6,348 bases of DNA from JACJYE01 sp964432875 (GTDB lineage Bacteria > Bacteroidota > Bacteroidia > Chitinophagales > Saprospiraceae). Within the stretch, counting starts at the first letter, position 1; the number at the start of each line of letters is the position of its first letter. Below are positions 1 through 5,112 of the stretch, in pieces. The stretch lies in assembly GCA_964432875.1 (NCBI GenBank), contig CAYSPJ010000215.1, positions 1 to 6,348 on the forward strand, written 5' to 3'. The translations under genes were made by a program, and so were the position numbers. The notes under the pieces are model-generated. The model saw only the letters and a program-made list of their open reading frames with translations. It ran no database searches and was not told the DNA's origin.

Positions 1-129
1 TTTGGCATCGGCGGGCTGGATATCAGCGACAACGGCATCACCCAGTTGCGCGCCAAGCTGCCCAAAGCCTGGAAAAGCCTCAAGTTGACGGGCATCGGCA
101 AAGACAAAAAAACTTTTGAGATAAAATAA
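1..129 (+). CDS. C-terminal end of a leucine-rich-repeat-like protein (partial)
   Basis: The reading frame is open from the first base and stops with TAA at 127-129, giving the last 42 residues of a protein that begins outside the window. The visible tail contains LDISDNGITQLRAKLPKAW, which fits the last unit of a leucine-rich repeat (spaced L/I positions, an Asn-Gly turn and an 'LPK' end as in bacterial LRR proteins). It then ends in a basic stretch (GKDKKTFEIK). LRR domains are protein-binding scaffolds, but the partner and cellular location cannot be judged from this fragment. The assignment rests on one degenerate repeat, so another fold is possible. That it is coding is likely: the frame is open, the composition is protein-like, and a terminator follows about 70 bases after the stop. 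Confidence 0.55.
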   Translation, partial: FGIGGLDISDNGITQLRAKLPKAWKSLKLTGIGKDKKTFEIK

Positions 130-196
130 TGCCTTTTTTTTGAAACGAATAATCTGAGGTTGCGTAAAAGCATATCAGGATAAGTTGTTTGAGATG

Positions 197-234
197 ATGC
201 CGCTGCCCTGTAAGGGGGGGCGGCATTCTTTTTT
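197..234 (+). terminator. Rho-independent terminator after the upstream partial gene
   Basis: ATGCCGC at 197-203 pairs perfectly with GCGGCAT at 220-226. The inner CCC (206-208) can pair with part of the G7 run (214-220). A T-rich tract (TTCTTTTTT, 226-234) follows the stem at once. It lies about 70 bases past the stop at 129 and about 65 bases before the M16 peptidase gene, so it separates the two transcription units. Confidence 0.75.
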
Positions 235-300
235 AGCACCATTCCATAGGGCTTGGCCTGGTTTCCTCCGCCTAAAAATTGCACCTTTTTTCTCGGGTAG

Positions 301-1590
301 ATGTTAACTTTGCAGAAAAAACTACCAACTGTGATTAAATTCGAGCGTTTTGAGTTAGAGAATGGCCTGCGGGTATTGCTGCACGAAGACAACAGCACCC
401 CCATGGTTGCCGTGAATGTGTTGTATAATGTGGGTGCGCGGGATGAACAGCCAGAGAAGACCGGTTTTGCCCACCTTTTTGAACACCTCATGTTTGGCGG
501 CTCAGCCAATATACCTGACTTTGACATCCCCATCCAAACCGCCGGAGGGGAGAATAATGCTTTTACCAATAGCGACATCACCAATTTCTATGATGTGCTG
601 CCGGCTGAAAATCTGGAAATCGCCCTTTGGCTGGAATCCGACCGCATGATGTCGCTGAACTTTGACGACGAAGTGCTCGACGTGCAGCGCAAGGTGGTCG
701 TCGAAGAATTCAAAGAAACCTGCCTGAATCAGCCTTACGGCGACGTCTGGCATCACATTGCCGACATGGCCTACAAAGTACACCCCTACCGCTGGCCTAC
801 TATCGGCAAAATACCCAAGCATGTGGAAGATGCTACGCTGGAAGACGTCAAGGACTTCTTTTACCGCTACTACCGCCCCAACAACGCTATACTGTCTATT
901 GCGGGCAAAGTGAAGCCCGCCAAAGCCCTGAAATTGGCCGAGAAGTGGTTTGGGGATATCCCGCGTGGAGAGCCCATCTTGCGGAAGCTGCCGCCAGAGC
1001 CGCCCCAGAAGCGCCTGGAAAGGCGTATCAACGAAGCCAACGTGCCGGTAGATGCTATCTATCTGGCCTTCCACATCCCTGAGCGTACCCACCCAGACTA
1101 CTACGTCGCCGATTTGATTTCCGATGTATTGTGCAACGGGAACTCCTCGCGCTTGTACCGTCGGCTGCTCAAAGAGCAAGAGCTATTTACGGCTATCGAC
1201 TGCTATGTCTCTGGCAGCATCGATCCTGGTTTGTTGATTGTCGAAGGCAAGCCGGCGGCTGGCATCTCATTGGAGCGGGCCAGCGAAGCCATCTGGAAGG
1301 AACTGGCGCAGCTCAAGGCACTGCCCGTACCGGAGGAGGAGCTTCAAAAGGTAAAAAACAAGGTAGAGAGCACCCTGGTCTTTTCCGAGCTGGGCGCTTT
1401 GAGCAAAGCCATCAATCTGGCCTTCTTCGAGCTACTGGGCGATGCGGAGCTCATCAACAGCGAAGCCCAGCTATATCAGAAGATAACGGTGGCCGACCTG
1501 CACCGGGTGGCCAATGAAATCTTGATCGAGGACAACTGCTCGGAATTATTTTATAAAGCCAAGATTGGGGAGGTACAAGTCGTTTCCTAA
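301..1590 (+). CDS. M16B family zinc metallopeptidase, catalytic (HxxEH) subunit
   Basis: This 429-residue protein has the two-domain size of an M16B peptidase (pitrilysin / mitochondrial processing peptidase clan): an N-terminal catalytic half (about 15-165) and a C-terminal half (about 175-360). The inverted zinc motif HLFEH is at residues 58-62 (ligands His58 and His62, catalytic Glu61). The distal ligand is probably Glu136 in VVVEEF. The GGENNAFT stretch (82-89) is typical of the family. The C-terminal region that usually supplies the substrate-binding Arg/Tyr pair reads SSRLYRRLLKEQELFTAID (282-300), and neither residue is at the expected place. That is the pattern of zinc subunits that work with a separate Arg/Tyr subunit. 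No signal peptide is visible, so it is probably cytoplasmic. The ATG at 301 is the only plausible start because an in-frame TAG directly precedes it. No good TAnnTTTG box was found upstream. Its TAA overlaps the stop of the convergent gene. Confidence 0.93.
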   Translation: MLTLQKKLPTVIKFERFELENGLRVLLHEDNSTPMVAVNVLYNVGARDEQPEKTGFAHLFEHLMFGGSANIPDFDIPIQTAGGENNAFTNSDITNFYDVLPAENLEIALWLESDRMMSLNFDDEVLDVQRKVVVEEFKETCLNQPYGDVWHHIADMAYKVHPYRWPTIGKIPKHVEDATLEDVKDFFYRYYRPNNAILSIAGKVKPAKALKLAEKWFGDIPRGEPILRKLPPEPPQKRLERRINEANVPVDAIYLAFHIPERTHPDYYVADLISDVLCNGNSSRLYRRLLKEQELFTAIDCYVSGSIDPGLLIVEGKPAAGISLERASEAIWKELAQLKALPVPEEELQKVKNKVESTLVFSELGALSKAINLAFFELLGDAELINSEAQLYQKITVADLHRVANEILIEDNCSELFYKAKIGEVQVVS

Positions 1591-1604
1591 TCAGCGAGTA
1601 CCCC
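1567..1604. other. Inverted repeat spanning the convergent stop codons (possible weak bidirectional terminator)
   Basis: GGTAC (1572-1576) pairs with GTACC (1598-1602). The stem extends by GG/CC across a bulged A (1571), leaving a 21-base loop that holds both stop codons. A T6 run lies at 1617-1622, about 12 bases past the stem on the plus strand, which is too far for a classic terminator. There is no U-tract on the minus side. It could slow or end transcription from either side, but the support is weak. Confidence 0.25.
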
Positions 1605-2861
1605 TTGCAGCACCTCTTTTTTCCCGTCGATATCCTTCGGTATGGGCAAGCCCAGGATTTGGCACACCAGTGGATATACATGGATGTTGCGGAAAGAGGG
1701 GATTTTCAGCCCCTGCTTCAGCGCAGGCCCCTTGGCATAGAATATGGCATGCATTTCCGGGATTTCGGGGTCGAAGCCATGCTCGCCACCCTGTTTGAAG
1801 CGCCCTGATTTGGTCATGCCGATCCGCCGGGAGTCGGCCAGGTAGTAGCCATAGTCTGCCAGGATGATGAAATCGCCGAGGCGTTCGTTTTTGCGGCGGG
1901 GGCGGTATTCCGGGAAGTCTTCGGTGCGGAACACCTTAAAGCGGTCTTCCTTGCTTTTAAGGAATTCATAAGCGGCCAGCTCGCCGCCCTTTTCTTTGAG
2001 ATAGACGTGCGCCAAGGCGCCGTTGTTTACAATGCGGTAGAGCGCGTCCTGTGCCAGCGGGTCGATATTGAGTAGCTTCTCTGGCCCTACATCTACCATG
2101 CCGTGATCTGATACGATGATGATATTGACGGGCAGCCCGCTGGCTTCTACACCTTCGAACAACTGCCCTAGCACCGCATCAATATCCATGAGCGAGGCCC
2201 GGATGGCATCTTCATTGCCCGGCCCCTGGCGGTGACCAGTATCATCCAGGAGCGAAAAGTATAAGGTGATGAAATGTGGGCGTTGGGCTTCGGGCAGGGC
2301 CAGCCACTCCAGCACCTGTTTTACGCGATCTTCGTTGGGCACCGAGCCTTTATAGTTGAAATAGTAGGAAGGGCGTACCCCTTGCACCGGGGCCTCGGAG
2401 CCGACGAAGAAGTAGCTGGCGGCGATCATGCCGTTTTGCTCGGCATTTACCCATAGGGGTGTGCCGCCGTACCAGCTCCCGTCTTCCACTGCTTCGCGCT
2501 TGCTGATTTTATACTCCTCGCCCTTCTGCGGGTCGTAGAAGGAGTTGTTTACCAACCCGTGATTTTCCGGATACATGCCAGTGGCGATACTGTAGTGGTT
2601 GGGGAAAGTTTTGGAGGGGAAGCAGGGTATCATCGAAGCAGCCTCCACGCCCTGCTCGATGAAGCGGCTGATATGGGGTGGGCGGTAGCGTTCGGTATAG
2701 TCGTAGCGGTAGCCATCGCAGGAGATGAGGATGACATAGGGCTTGTCCAGTTGCCCCGGGGCATTCTGCTGAGCAGTCCCAAAACCAGGGAGGACAACAA
2801 AAAACAGCGCCAATAAAGCGGCCAGGCTGGTTTTAATAGTTGACAAGAGCGCGTGATTCAT
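1587..2861 (-). CDS. Secreted ectonucleotide pyrophosphatase/phosphodiesterase (alkaline phosphatase superfamily)
   Basis: With a start at 2861 the protein has 424 residues. It begins with a signal peptide (hydrophobic core about 9-25, likely cleavage after GTA30), so it acts in the periplasm or outside. The full two-metal site of the NPP family is visible: Asp49 (LISCDG), nucleophile Thr85 and nearby Asn88 (KTFPNHY), Asp206 and His210 (LDDTGH), Asp252 and His253 (SDHGM), and His361 (GEHGFD). NPP enzymes hydrolyse phosphodiester or pyrophosphate bonds in nucleotides or, in some members, phospholipid head groups; the substrate cannot be read from the sequence. The C-terminal segment with HAIFYAKGP and NIHVYPL (371-398) is also family-typical. 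A start 17 codons upstream (2912) is possible but would put the TAnnTTTG box inside the gene and place a non-signal extension before the signal peptide. Its stop overlaps that of the M16 gene by three bases. The gene runs the same way as the TrpF-like gene 106 bases upstream. Confidence 0.92.
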   Translation of the reverse strand: MNHALLSTIKTSLAALLALFFVVLPGFGTAQQNAPGQLDKPYVILISCDGYRYDYTERYRPPHISRFIEQGVEAASMIPCFPSKTFPNHYSIATGMYPENHGLVNNSFYDPQKGEEYKISKREAVEDGSWYGGTPLWVNAEQNGMIAASYFFVGSEAPVQGVRPSYYFNYKGSVPNEDRVKQVLEWLALPEAQRPHFITLYFSLLDDTGHRQGPGNEDAIRASLMDIDAVLGQLFEGVEASGLPVNIIIVSDHGMVDVGPEKLLNIDPLAQDALYRIVNNGALAHVYLKEKGGELAAYEFLKSKEDRFKVFRTEDFPEYRPRRKNERLGDFIILADYGYYLADSRRIGMTKSGRFKQGGEHGFDPEIPEMHAIFYAKGPALKQGLKIPSFRNIHVYPLVCQILGLPIPKDIDGKKEVLQGVLAD

Positions 2862-2880
2862 GAGCAGTCTGTTTTTGGCA

Positions 2881-2895
2881 CGGCGGTTGCCGCCG
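2881..2895 (-). other. GC-rich hairpin in the leader of the phosphodiesterase mRNA
   Basis: CGGCGG TTG CCGCCG is a perfect 6-bp inverted repeat with a three-base loop. It lies 20 bases upstream of the chosen start at 2861 and just inside the expected transcript if the TAnnTTTG box at 2910-2917 is used. It has no T-tract, so it is not a terminator. It could affect mRNA stability or translation. Confidence 0.4.
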
Positions 2896-2909
2896 CATTG
2901 GTTTTGGCG

Positions 2910-2917
2910 CAAAGGTA
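2910..2917 (-). promoter_or_regulatory. Candidate -7 box (TACCTTTG) for the phosphodiesterase gene
   Basis: The minus strand reads TACCTTTG, an exact fit to the Bacteroidota -7 consensus TAnnTTTG. It would give a leader of about 40 bases before the ATG at 2861. No TTTG or TTG is found 19-21 bases upstream; that space is taken by a G8 run and AT-rich sequence. An exact box is expected about once or twice per strand by chance in a window this size, so position is the main support. Confidence 0.45.
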
Positions 2918-2940
2918 TAAAATTAAGCCCCCCCCTTTAT

Positions 2941-2961
2941 CCTTTAACCCTTAACCTTTAA
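2941..2961. repeat. Three tandem copies of a heptamer (CCTTTAA)
   Basis: CCTTTAA, CCCTTAA and CCTTTAA follow each other without a gap, with one mismatch in the middle copy, and are followed by a partial CCTTT. They fill most of the space between the stop of the TrpF-like gene (2968) and the phosphodiesterase promoter region, next to a run of eight C (2928-2935). They could be simple-sequence drift or part of the promoter region. Confidence 0.6.
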
Positions 2962-2967
2962 CCTTTT

Positions 2968-3603
2968 TCAACCTTCCAAAACCTCAAACACCTCATCCAA
3001 TTCGTCAAAAGACTTGAAGCCTACCTTTTCCTCCTGGCCGCCTCGCAGGCTGATGCCATAGGGGTGAAGCGTATCCAGCAGCTCATGCATCTCTTCGGCG
3101 GCGGCGGCGATGCTGAGCAGGAGGAGGTGTTGCCGGCTGAGCACCTGGAGCATTGCTCTGGCTTCCCCATCGAGATCGCGCCAGGCCAAGTGGTTTTTCT
3201 CGAAGTCGAGCAAAAAGAAATCTGTGGCGCTGGAGAGGGCGTCCATTTGCCGGGCGGCAGCTTCCAGATCGGCGGGGCGCTCCAGCACGATCTCCCGGAT
3301 TAGGGGGACGCCCAAAGCGGCGGCATCAGCAGCAGTGAGCGGGCTGTACATGCCGACCTGCACGGCATCCAGCCTCAGCAACTGCACGGCATCGCGGATC
3401 TCAGCGAAGGGCTGCAAGCCAAACTCACCGACGATTTTGACCCCGTCCACCCATTCGCGGATGGCTTGCATGGCCGGTGGTTCGATATAGGACTCTGCGC
3501 CCGGGTCAAAATTGAAGCCGAGCCACTCTACCCCCCAGGCGGCGAAGTAGCGGGCATCGGTCAGGTTGGCCACCGCGCTGGCTTTTACTTTTGTCTTGAG
3601 CAT
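2968..3603 (-). CDS. TrpF-like (phosphoribosylanthranilate isomerase-related) protein without the catalytic cysteine
   Basis: The 211-residue length and the order of motifs match a TrpF (beta-alpha)8 barrel. The first strand and turn are KASAVANLTDAR (7-18, against KICGITNLEDA in TrpF), followed by WLGFNFDP (27-34), VGEFG (58-62), LDAVQVG (78-84), FFLLDFE (129-135) and ISLRGGQEEKVGFKSFDEL (184-202). Real TrpF isomerises phosphoribosylanthranilate in tryptophan synthesis, using a Cys base and an Asp acid. Here the Cys position is Ser9, the following Gly is Ala10, and the Arg of the SPRY-like loop is missing (ESY, 37-39). The GGTG and SGVE phosphate-site motifs are lost or altered, while the acid-equivalent Asp133 remains. 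No other trp gene is nearby. I infer a paralogue with another ligand, or no catalysis, rather than working TrpF; pipelines may still name it TrpF. The ATG at 3603 starts right at the expected first strand. Confidence 0.75.
   Translation of the reverse strand: MLKTKVKASAVANLTDARYFAAWGVEWLGFNFDPGAESYIEPPAMQAIREWVDGVKIVGEFGLQPFAEIRDAVQLLRLDAVQVGMYSPLTAADAAALGVPLIREIVLERPADLEAAARQMDALSSATDFFLLDFEKNHLAWRDLDGEARAMLQVLSRQHLLLLSIAAAAEEMHELLDTLHPYGISLRGGQEEKVGFKSFDELDEVFEVLEG
3566..3593 (+). promoter_or_regulatory. Candidate promoter for the ATL gene, inside the TrpF-like gene
   Basis: TTG (3566-3568), a 17-base spacer and TACTTTTG (3586-3593) fit a TTG / TAnnTTTG promoter at the short end of the allowed spacing. 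It lies within the first codons of the divergent TrpF-like gene and would give a leader of about 80 bases for the ATL gene at 3679. No better box is seen in the 75-base gap between the genes. A chance match cannot be excluded. Confidence 0.3.
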
Positions 3604-3661
3604 AAACTATAAGTTTCGCTTTGTTGTCTTTCTAAAAGACGCCCTTTCTTCAAGGCAGCGG

Positions 3662-3669
3662 CAAAAATA
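3662..3669 (-). promoter_or_regulatory. Candidate -7 box (TATTTTTG) for the TrpF-like gene
   Basis: The minus strand reads TATTTTTG, an exact match to TAnnTTTG, about 58 bases upstream of the ATG at 3603. The nearest TTG upstream (minus strand, 3687-3685) is only 15 bases away, short of the usual spacing and inside the ATL coding sequence. The placement in the divergent gap supports it moderately. Confidence 0.4.
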
Positions 3670-3678
3670 AGCAATAAA

Positions 3679-4023
3679 ATGAGGCAACCCACGTATTATG
3701 AACTGGTTTATGCTGTAGTGCGCCACATCCCGCGCGGCAGGGTCAGCACTTATGGCGCCATCGCTGATTTCCTGGCGCTGGGTTCGGCCCGCATGGTGGG
3801 CTGGGCCCTGAATAAAAGCCTCTGGCAGGATGGCGTGCCTGCCCACCGGGTCGTCAACCGCAAGGGAGAGCTCAGCGGGCGGGCCCACTGGCCTCAGCCG
3901 GACATGATGCAGGAGATGCTGGAGCAGGAAGGGGTTGCCATTGAAAGCGAACGCGTCAAAGAATTTGAGCGCTTGTTTTGGCACCCTGCGGAATTGGGTG
4001 AGGATTTTAGCGTACCCATTTGA
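3679..4023 (+). CDS. Alkyltransferase-like protein (ATL; MGMT fold, acceptor Cys replaced by Ala)
   Basis: This 114-residue protein matches the DNA-binding domain of O6-alkylguanine-DNA alkyltransferase. It has RGRVSTYGAIA (19-29, with the base-flipping Tyr25), SARMVGWAL (36-44, with the intercalating Arg38 finger) and the active-site loop PAHRVV (54-59). In true transferases the loop reads PCHRV and the Cys takes the alkyl group. Here it is Ala55, so no transfer can occur. ATL proteins are known to bind O6-alkylguanine without repairing it and to pass the lesion to nucleotide excision repair. Most have Trp at this site, but an Ala form is known from Thermus thermophilus. The length fits ATLs, which lack the N-terminal domain of full MGMT. 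The ATG at 3679 starts directly before the fold. The DUF2147 gene begins 29 bases after its stop, suggesting co-transcription. A minus-strand frame across this gene is a shadow. Confidence 0.92.
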   Translation: MRQPTYYELVYAVVRHIPRGRVSTYGAIADFLALGSARMVGWALNKSLWQDGVPAHRVVNRKGELSGRAHWPQPDMMQEMLEQEGVAIESERVKEFERLFWHPAELGEDFSVPI

Positions 4024-4052
4024 TTATTTCACAAAAACAATATCACCAAAGT

Positions 4053-4484
4053 ATGAAAAAGAATGTGTTGATACTCTTAATCGCCACGGCAATGGCCACC
4101 GCAGCCTGGGCGCAGTCTTCGCCGGCAGGCGTCTGGAAAACCATTGACGACAAAACTGGCGAAGCCAAGTCGCATGTGGAGATTTACGAACAAGGTGGGC
4201 AGTACTACGGCAAAGTCGTCAAGTTGCTCAAGTCCAGCCCCGATAAGAAATGCGCCGAATGCCCCGGCAAAAAGAAGGATCAACCCATCTTGGGCATGGT
4301 GCTCGTAGAAGGCCTCAAAGCTCAGGACGGGCACTGGAAGAAAGGCAAAATACTCGACCCGGAAAGCGGCAGTGAATACGGCTGCACGGTCTGGTTTGAA
4401 AAAGGCAAGCCCGACGAGCTGAAGCTAAAGGGCATCCACTGGACCGGCCTATACCGCACCCAAACCTGGTACCGGGTGAAGTAG
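4053..4484 (+). CDS. Secreted DUF2147 family protein
   Basis: From the ATG at 4053 the product has 143 residues and starts with a signal peptide (MKKN, then a hydrophobic stretch to AWA20, cleavage before Gln21). The mature part follows the DUF2147 pattern throughout: GVWKTIDDKTGEAKSHVEIY (26-45), YYGKVVKLL (51-59), CAEC (67-70), ILGMVLVEGL (79-88), GKILDPESGSEYGC (98-111), LKGIHW (125-130) and a final TQTWYRV (136-142). The family is small, beta-rich and exported, and its molecular function is not established. The CxxC pair (67, 70) and Cys111 could form a disulfide or bind metal. A longer frame from a TTG at 4020 would place 11 unrelated residues before the signal peptide and overlap the ATL stop, so I reject it. 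The 29-base gap after the ATL gene and the lack of a TAnnTTTG box in it suggest a shared transcript. Confidence 0.9.
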   Translation: MKKNVLILLIATAMATAAWAQSSPAGVWKTIDDKTGEAKSHVEIYEQGGQYYGKVVKLLKSSPDKKCAECPGKKKDQPILGMVLVEGLKAQDGHWKKGKILDPESGSEYGCTVWFEKGKPDELKLKGIHWTGLYRTQTWYRVK

Positions 4485-4604
4485 TTTTAGAGCGCTGGGC
4501 CACTAGCACGCGGCGGCGGCCAAGAGCTTGCAAAAATTCCCTTAACCGCGCAATATGAACTTTTGCTTTTTAGTTTAATAATTGTTTCAAAAACAGTAAT
4601 CTAA

Positions 4605-4862
4605 ATGTTCACCAATCTCTACTACATGAAGCAAAAGTTTACACCAGATGTACTTATTAGGTACCTTTACAGGGAGGTAAGCGCTATGCAAAGGGTGGAA
4701 ATCGAACAAGTGCTCGCCGAAGATGCGGGCCTTAGGAGGGCCTACCGCAGCATGCAGCATGCTTACCAACTCTTGCCTAAGGTAACCTTCAGCCCTTCGC
4801 GGCCTACCGTGCAAGCTGTCCTCAAGTATAGCCAACGCACGGCGCTTGAGCAACAGGTTTGA
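4605..4862 (+). CDS. Small helical protein of unknown function, anti-sigma-like N-terminal pattern
   Basis: The product is 85 residues from the ATG at 4605, or 78 from the ATG at 4626 (MKQKFTPDVL), which looks more like the start of related small Bacteroidota proteins. The A-rich stretch before 4605 favours the first start. The sequence has LIRYLYREVSAMQRVEIEQVL (17-37), then AEDAGLRRAYRSMQHAYQLL (38-57), and ends in SRPTVQAVLKYSQ (65-77). This 'Y-x-E, r-x-x-IE-x-x-L-x-x-D-x-x-L' layout recalls the N-terminal helices of anti-sigma factors of the ZAS type, but there is no His/Cys zinc site and no membrane segment. I do not know its function. It stands alone: 120 bases after the DUF2147 gene, with a strong terminator right behind it, so it is a single-gene unit or the last gene of a longer one. 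No clear promoter was found in front of it. Confidence 0.75.
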   Translation: MFTNLYYMKQKFTPDVLIRYLYREVSAMQRVEIEQVLAEDAGLRRAYRSMQHAYQLLPKVTFSPSRPTVQAVLKYSQRTALEQQV

Positions 4863-4887
4863 AGAGCTGATGCCTGCCCTGGCAGGG

Positions 4888-4925
4888 AAAGCCCTTGGTC
4901 ATTCAGCGTGCCAAGGGCTTTTTTT
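4888..4925 (+). terminator. Strong rho-independent terminator after the small helical protein gene
   Basis: AAAGCCCTTGG (4888-4898) pairs perfectly with CCAAGGGCTTT (4911-4921), an 11-bp stem around a 12-base loop, and T7 (4919-4925) follows. A second small hairpin (CCTGC / GCAGG, 4873-4886) lies between it and the stop at 4862. It insulates recA from the genes upstream. Confidence 0.92.
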
Positions 4926-4957
4926 ATTAGCCCTTTCTAGAAAATGAGCTCATATTG

Positions 4958-5028
4958 CCGGAAAATTTTACCGGAACTGCCTGCGTTTTGCGTATTTTTC
5001 GGAAATTTTGAGTAAAAATGGGTAAAAC
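4958..5028. promoter_or_regulatory. Repeated A/T elements upstream of the recA promoter (possible operator region)
   Basis: CGGAAAATTTT occurs at 4959-4969 inside a near-palindrome (CCGG, A4T4, then A and CCGG, 4958-4974). It recurs with one A fewer as CGGAAATTTT at 5000-5009. Then GTAAAA occurs twice (5012-5017 and 5022-5027), and GTAAAAC (5022-5028) is the inverse of GTTTTAC (5060-5066) in the promoter. No classic LexA box (CTGT-N8-ACAG or GAAC-N4-GTTC) is present. A regulator-binding role is inferred only. Confidence 0.35.
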
Positions 5029-5039
5029 ACCTCTCTATA

Positions 5040-5071
5040 TTTGCATTATCAAATGAAAAGTTTTACTTTTG
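5040..5071 (+). promoter_or_regulatory. recA promoter (TTTG / TAnnTTTG)
   Basis: TTTG (5040-5043), a 20-base spacer and TACTTTTG (5064-5071) match the Bacteroidota -33 / -7 consensus exactly, with ideal spacing. Transcription would start near 5077, giving a leader of about 35 A-rich bases before the ATG at 5113. The -33 box is itself part of a second TAnnTTTG match (TATATTTG, 5036-5043), which could serve as an upstream start. Confidence 0.75.
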
Positions 5072-5112
5072 CCAAAACTAAAAACAAAAAGTATAAATAA
5101 ACCACAATTCCA

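Noticed and set aside
2862..2912. Upstream start for the phosphodiesterase at 2912
   Set aside because: The added 17 residues precede the signal peptide, include the leader hairpin and collide with the TAnnTTTG box at 2910-2917.
3607..3984. Minus-strand open frame opposite the ATL gene
   Set aside because: The plus frame encodes an intact ATL protein; the minus translation has no recognisable domain and would fill the divergent promoter gap.
4020..4052. Upstream TTG start for the DUF2147 protein
   Set aside because: It would add 11 residues before a normal signal peptide and overlap the ATL stop; the ATG at 4053 is the natural start.
4485..4604. GC-rich stretch after the DUF2147 gene (for example CGCGG 4509-4513 with CCGCG 4546-4550) as a terminator or RNA gene
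   Set aside because: The stem is short, the loop is long and no T-tract follows; nothing else identifiable is present in this gap.
4749..4789. Two perfect dyads inside the small helical protein gene (AGCATGC-A-GCATGCT and AAGGT-A-ACCTT)
   Set aside because: They are short, lie within codons, and palindromes of this size are expected by chance in a window of this length.
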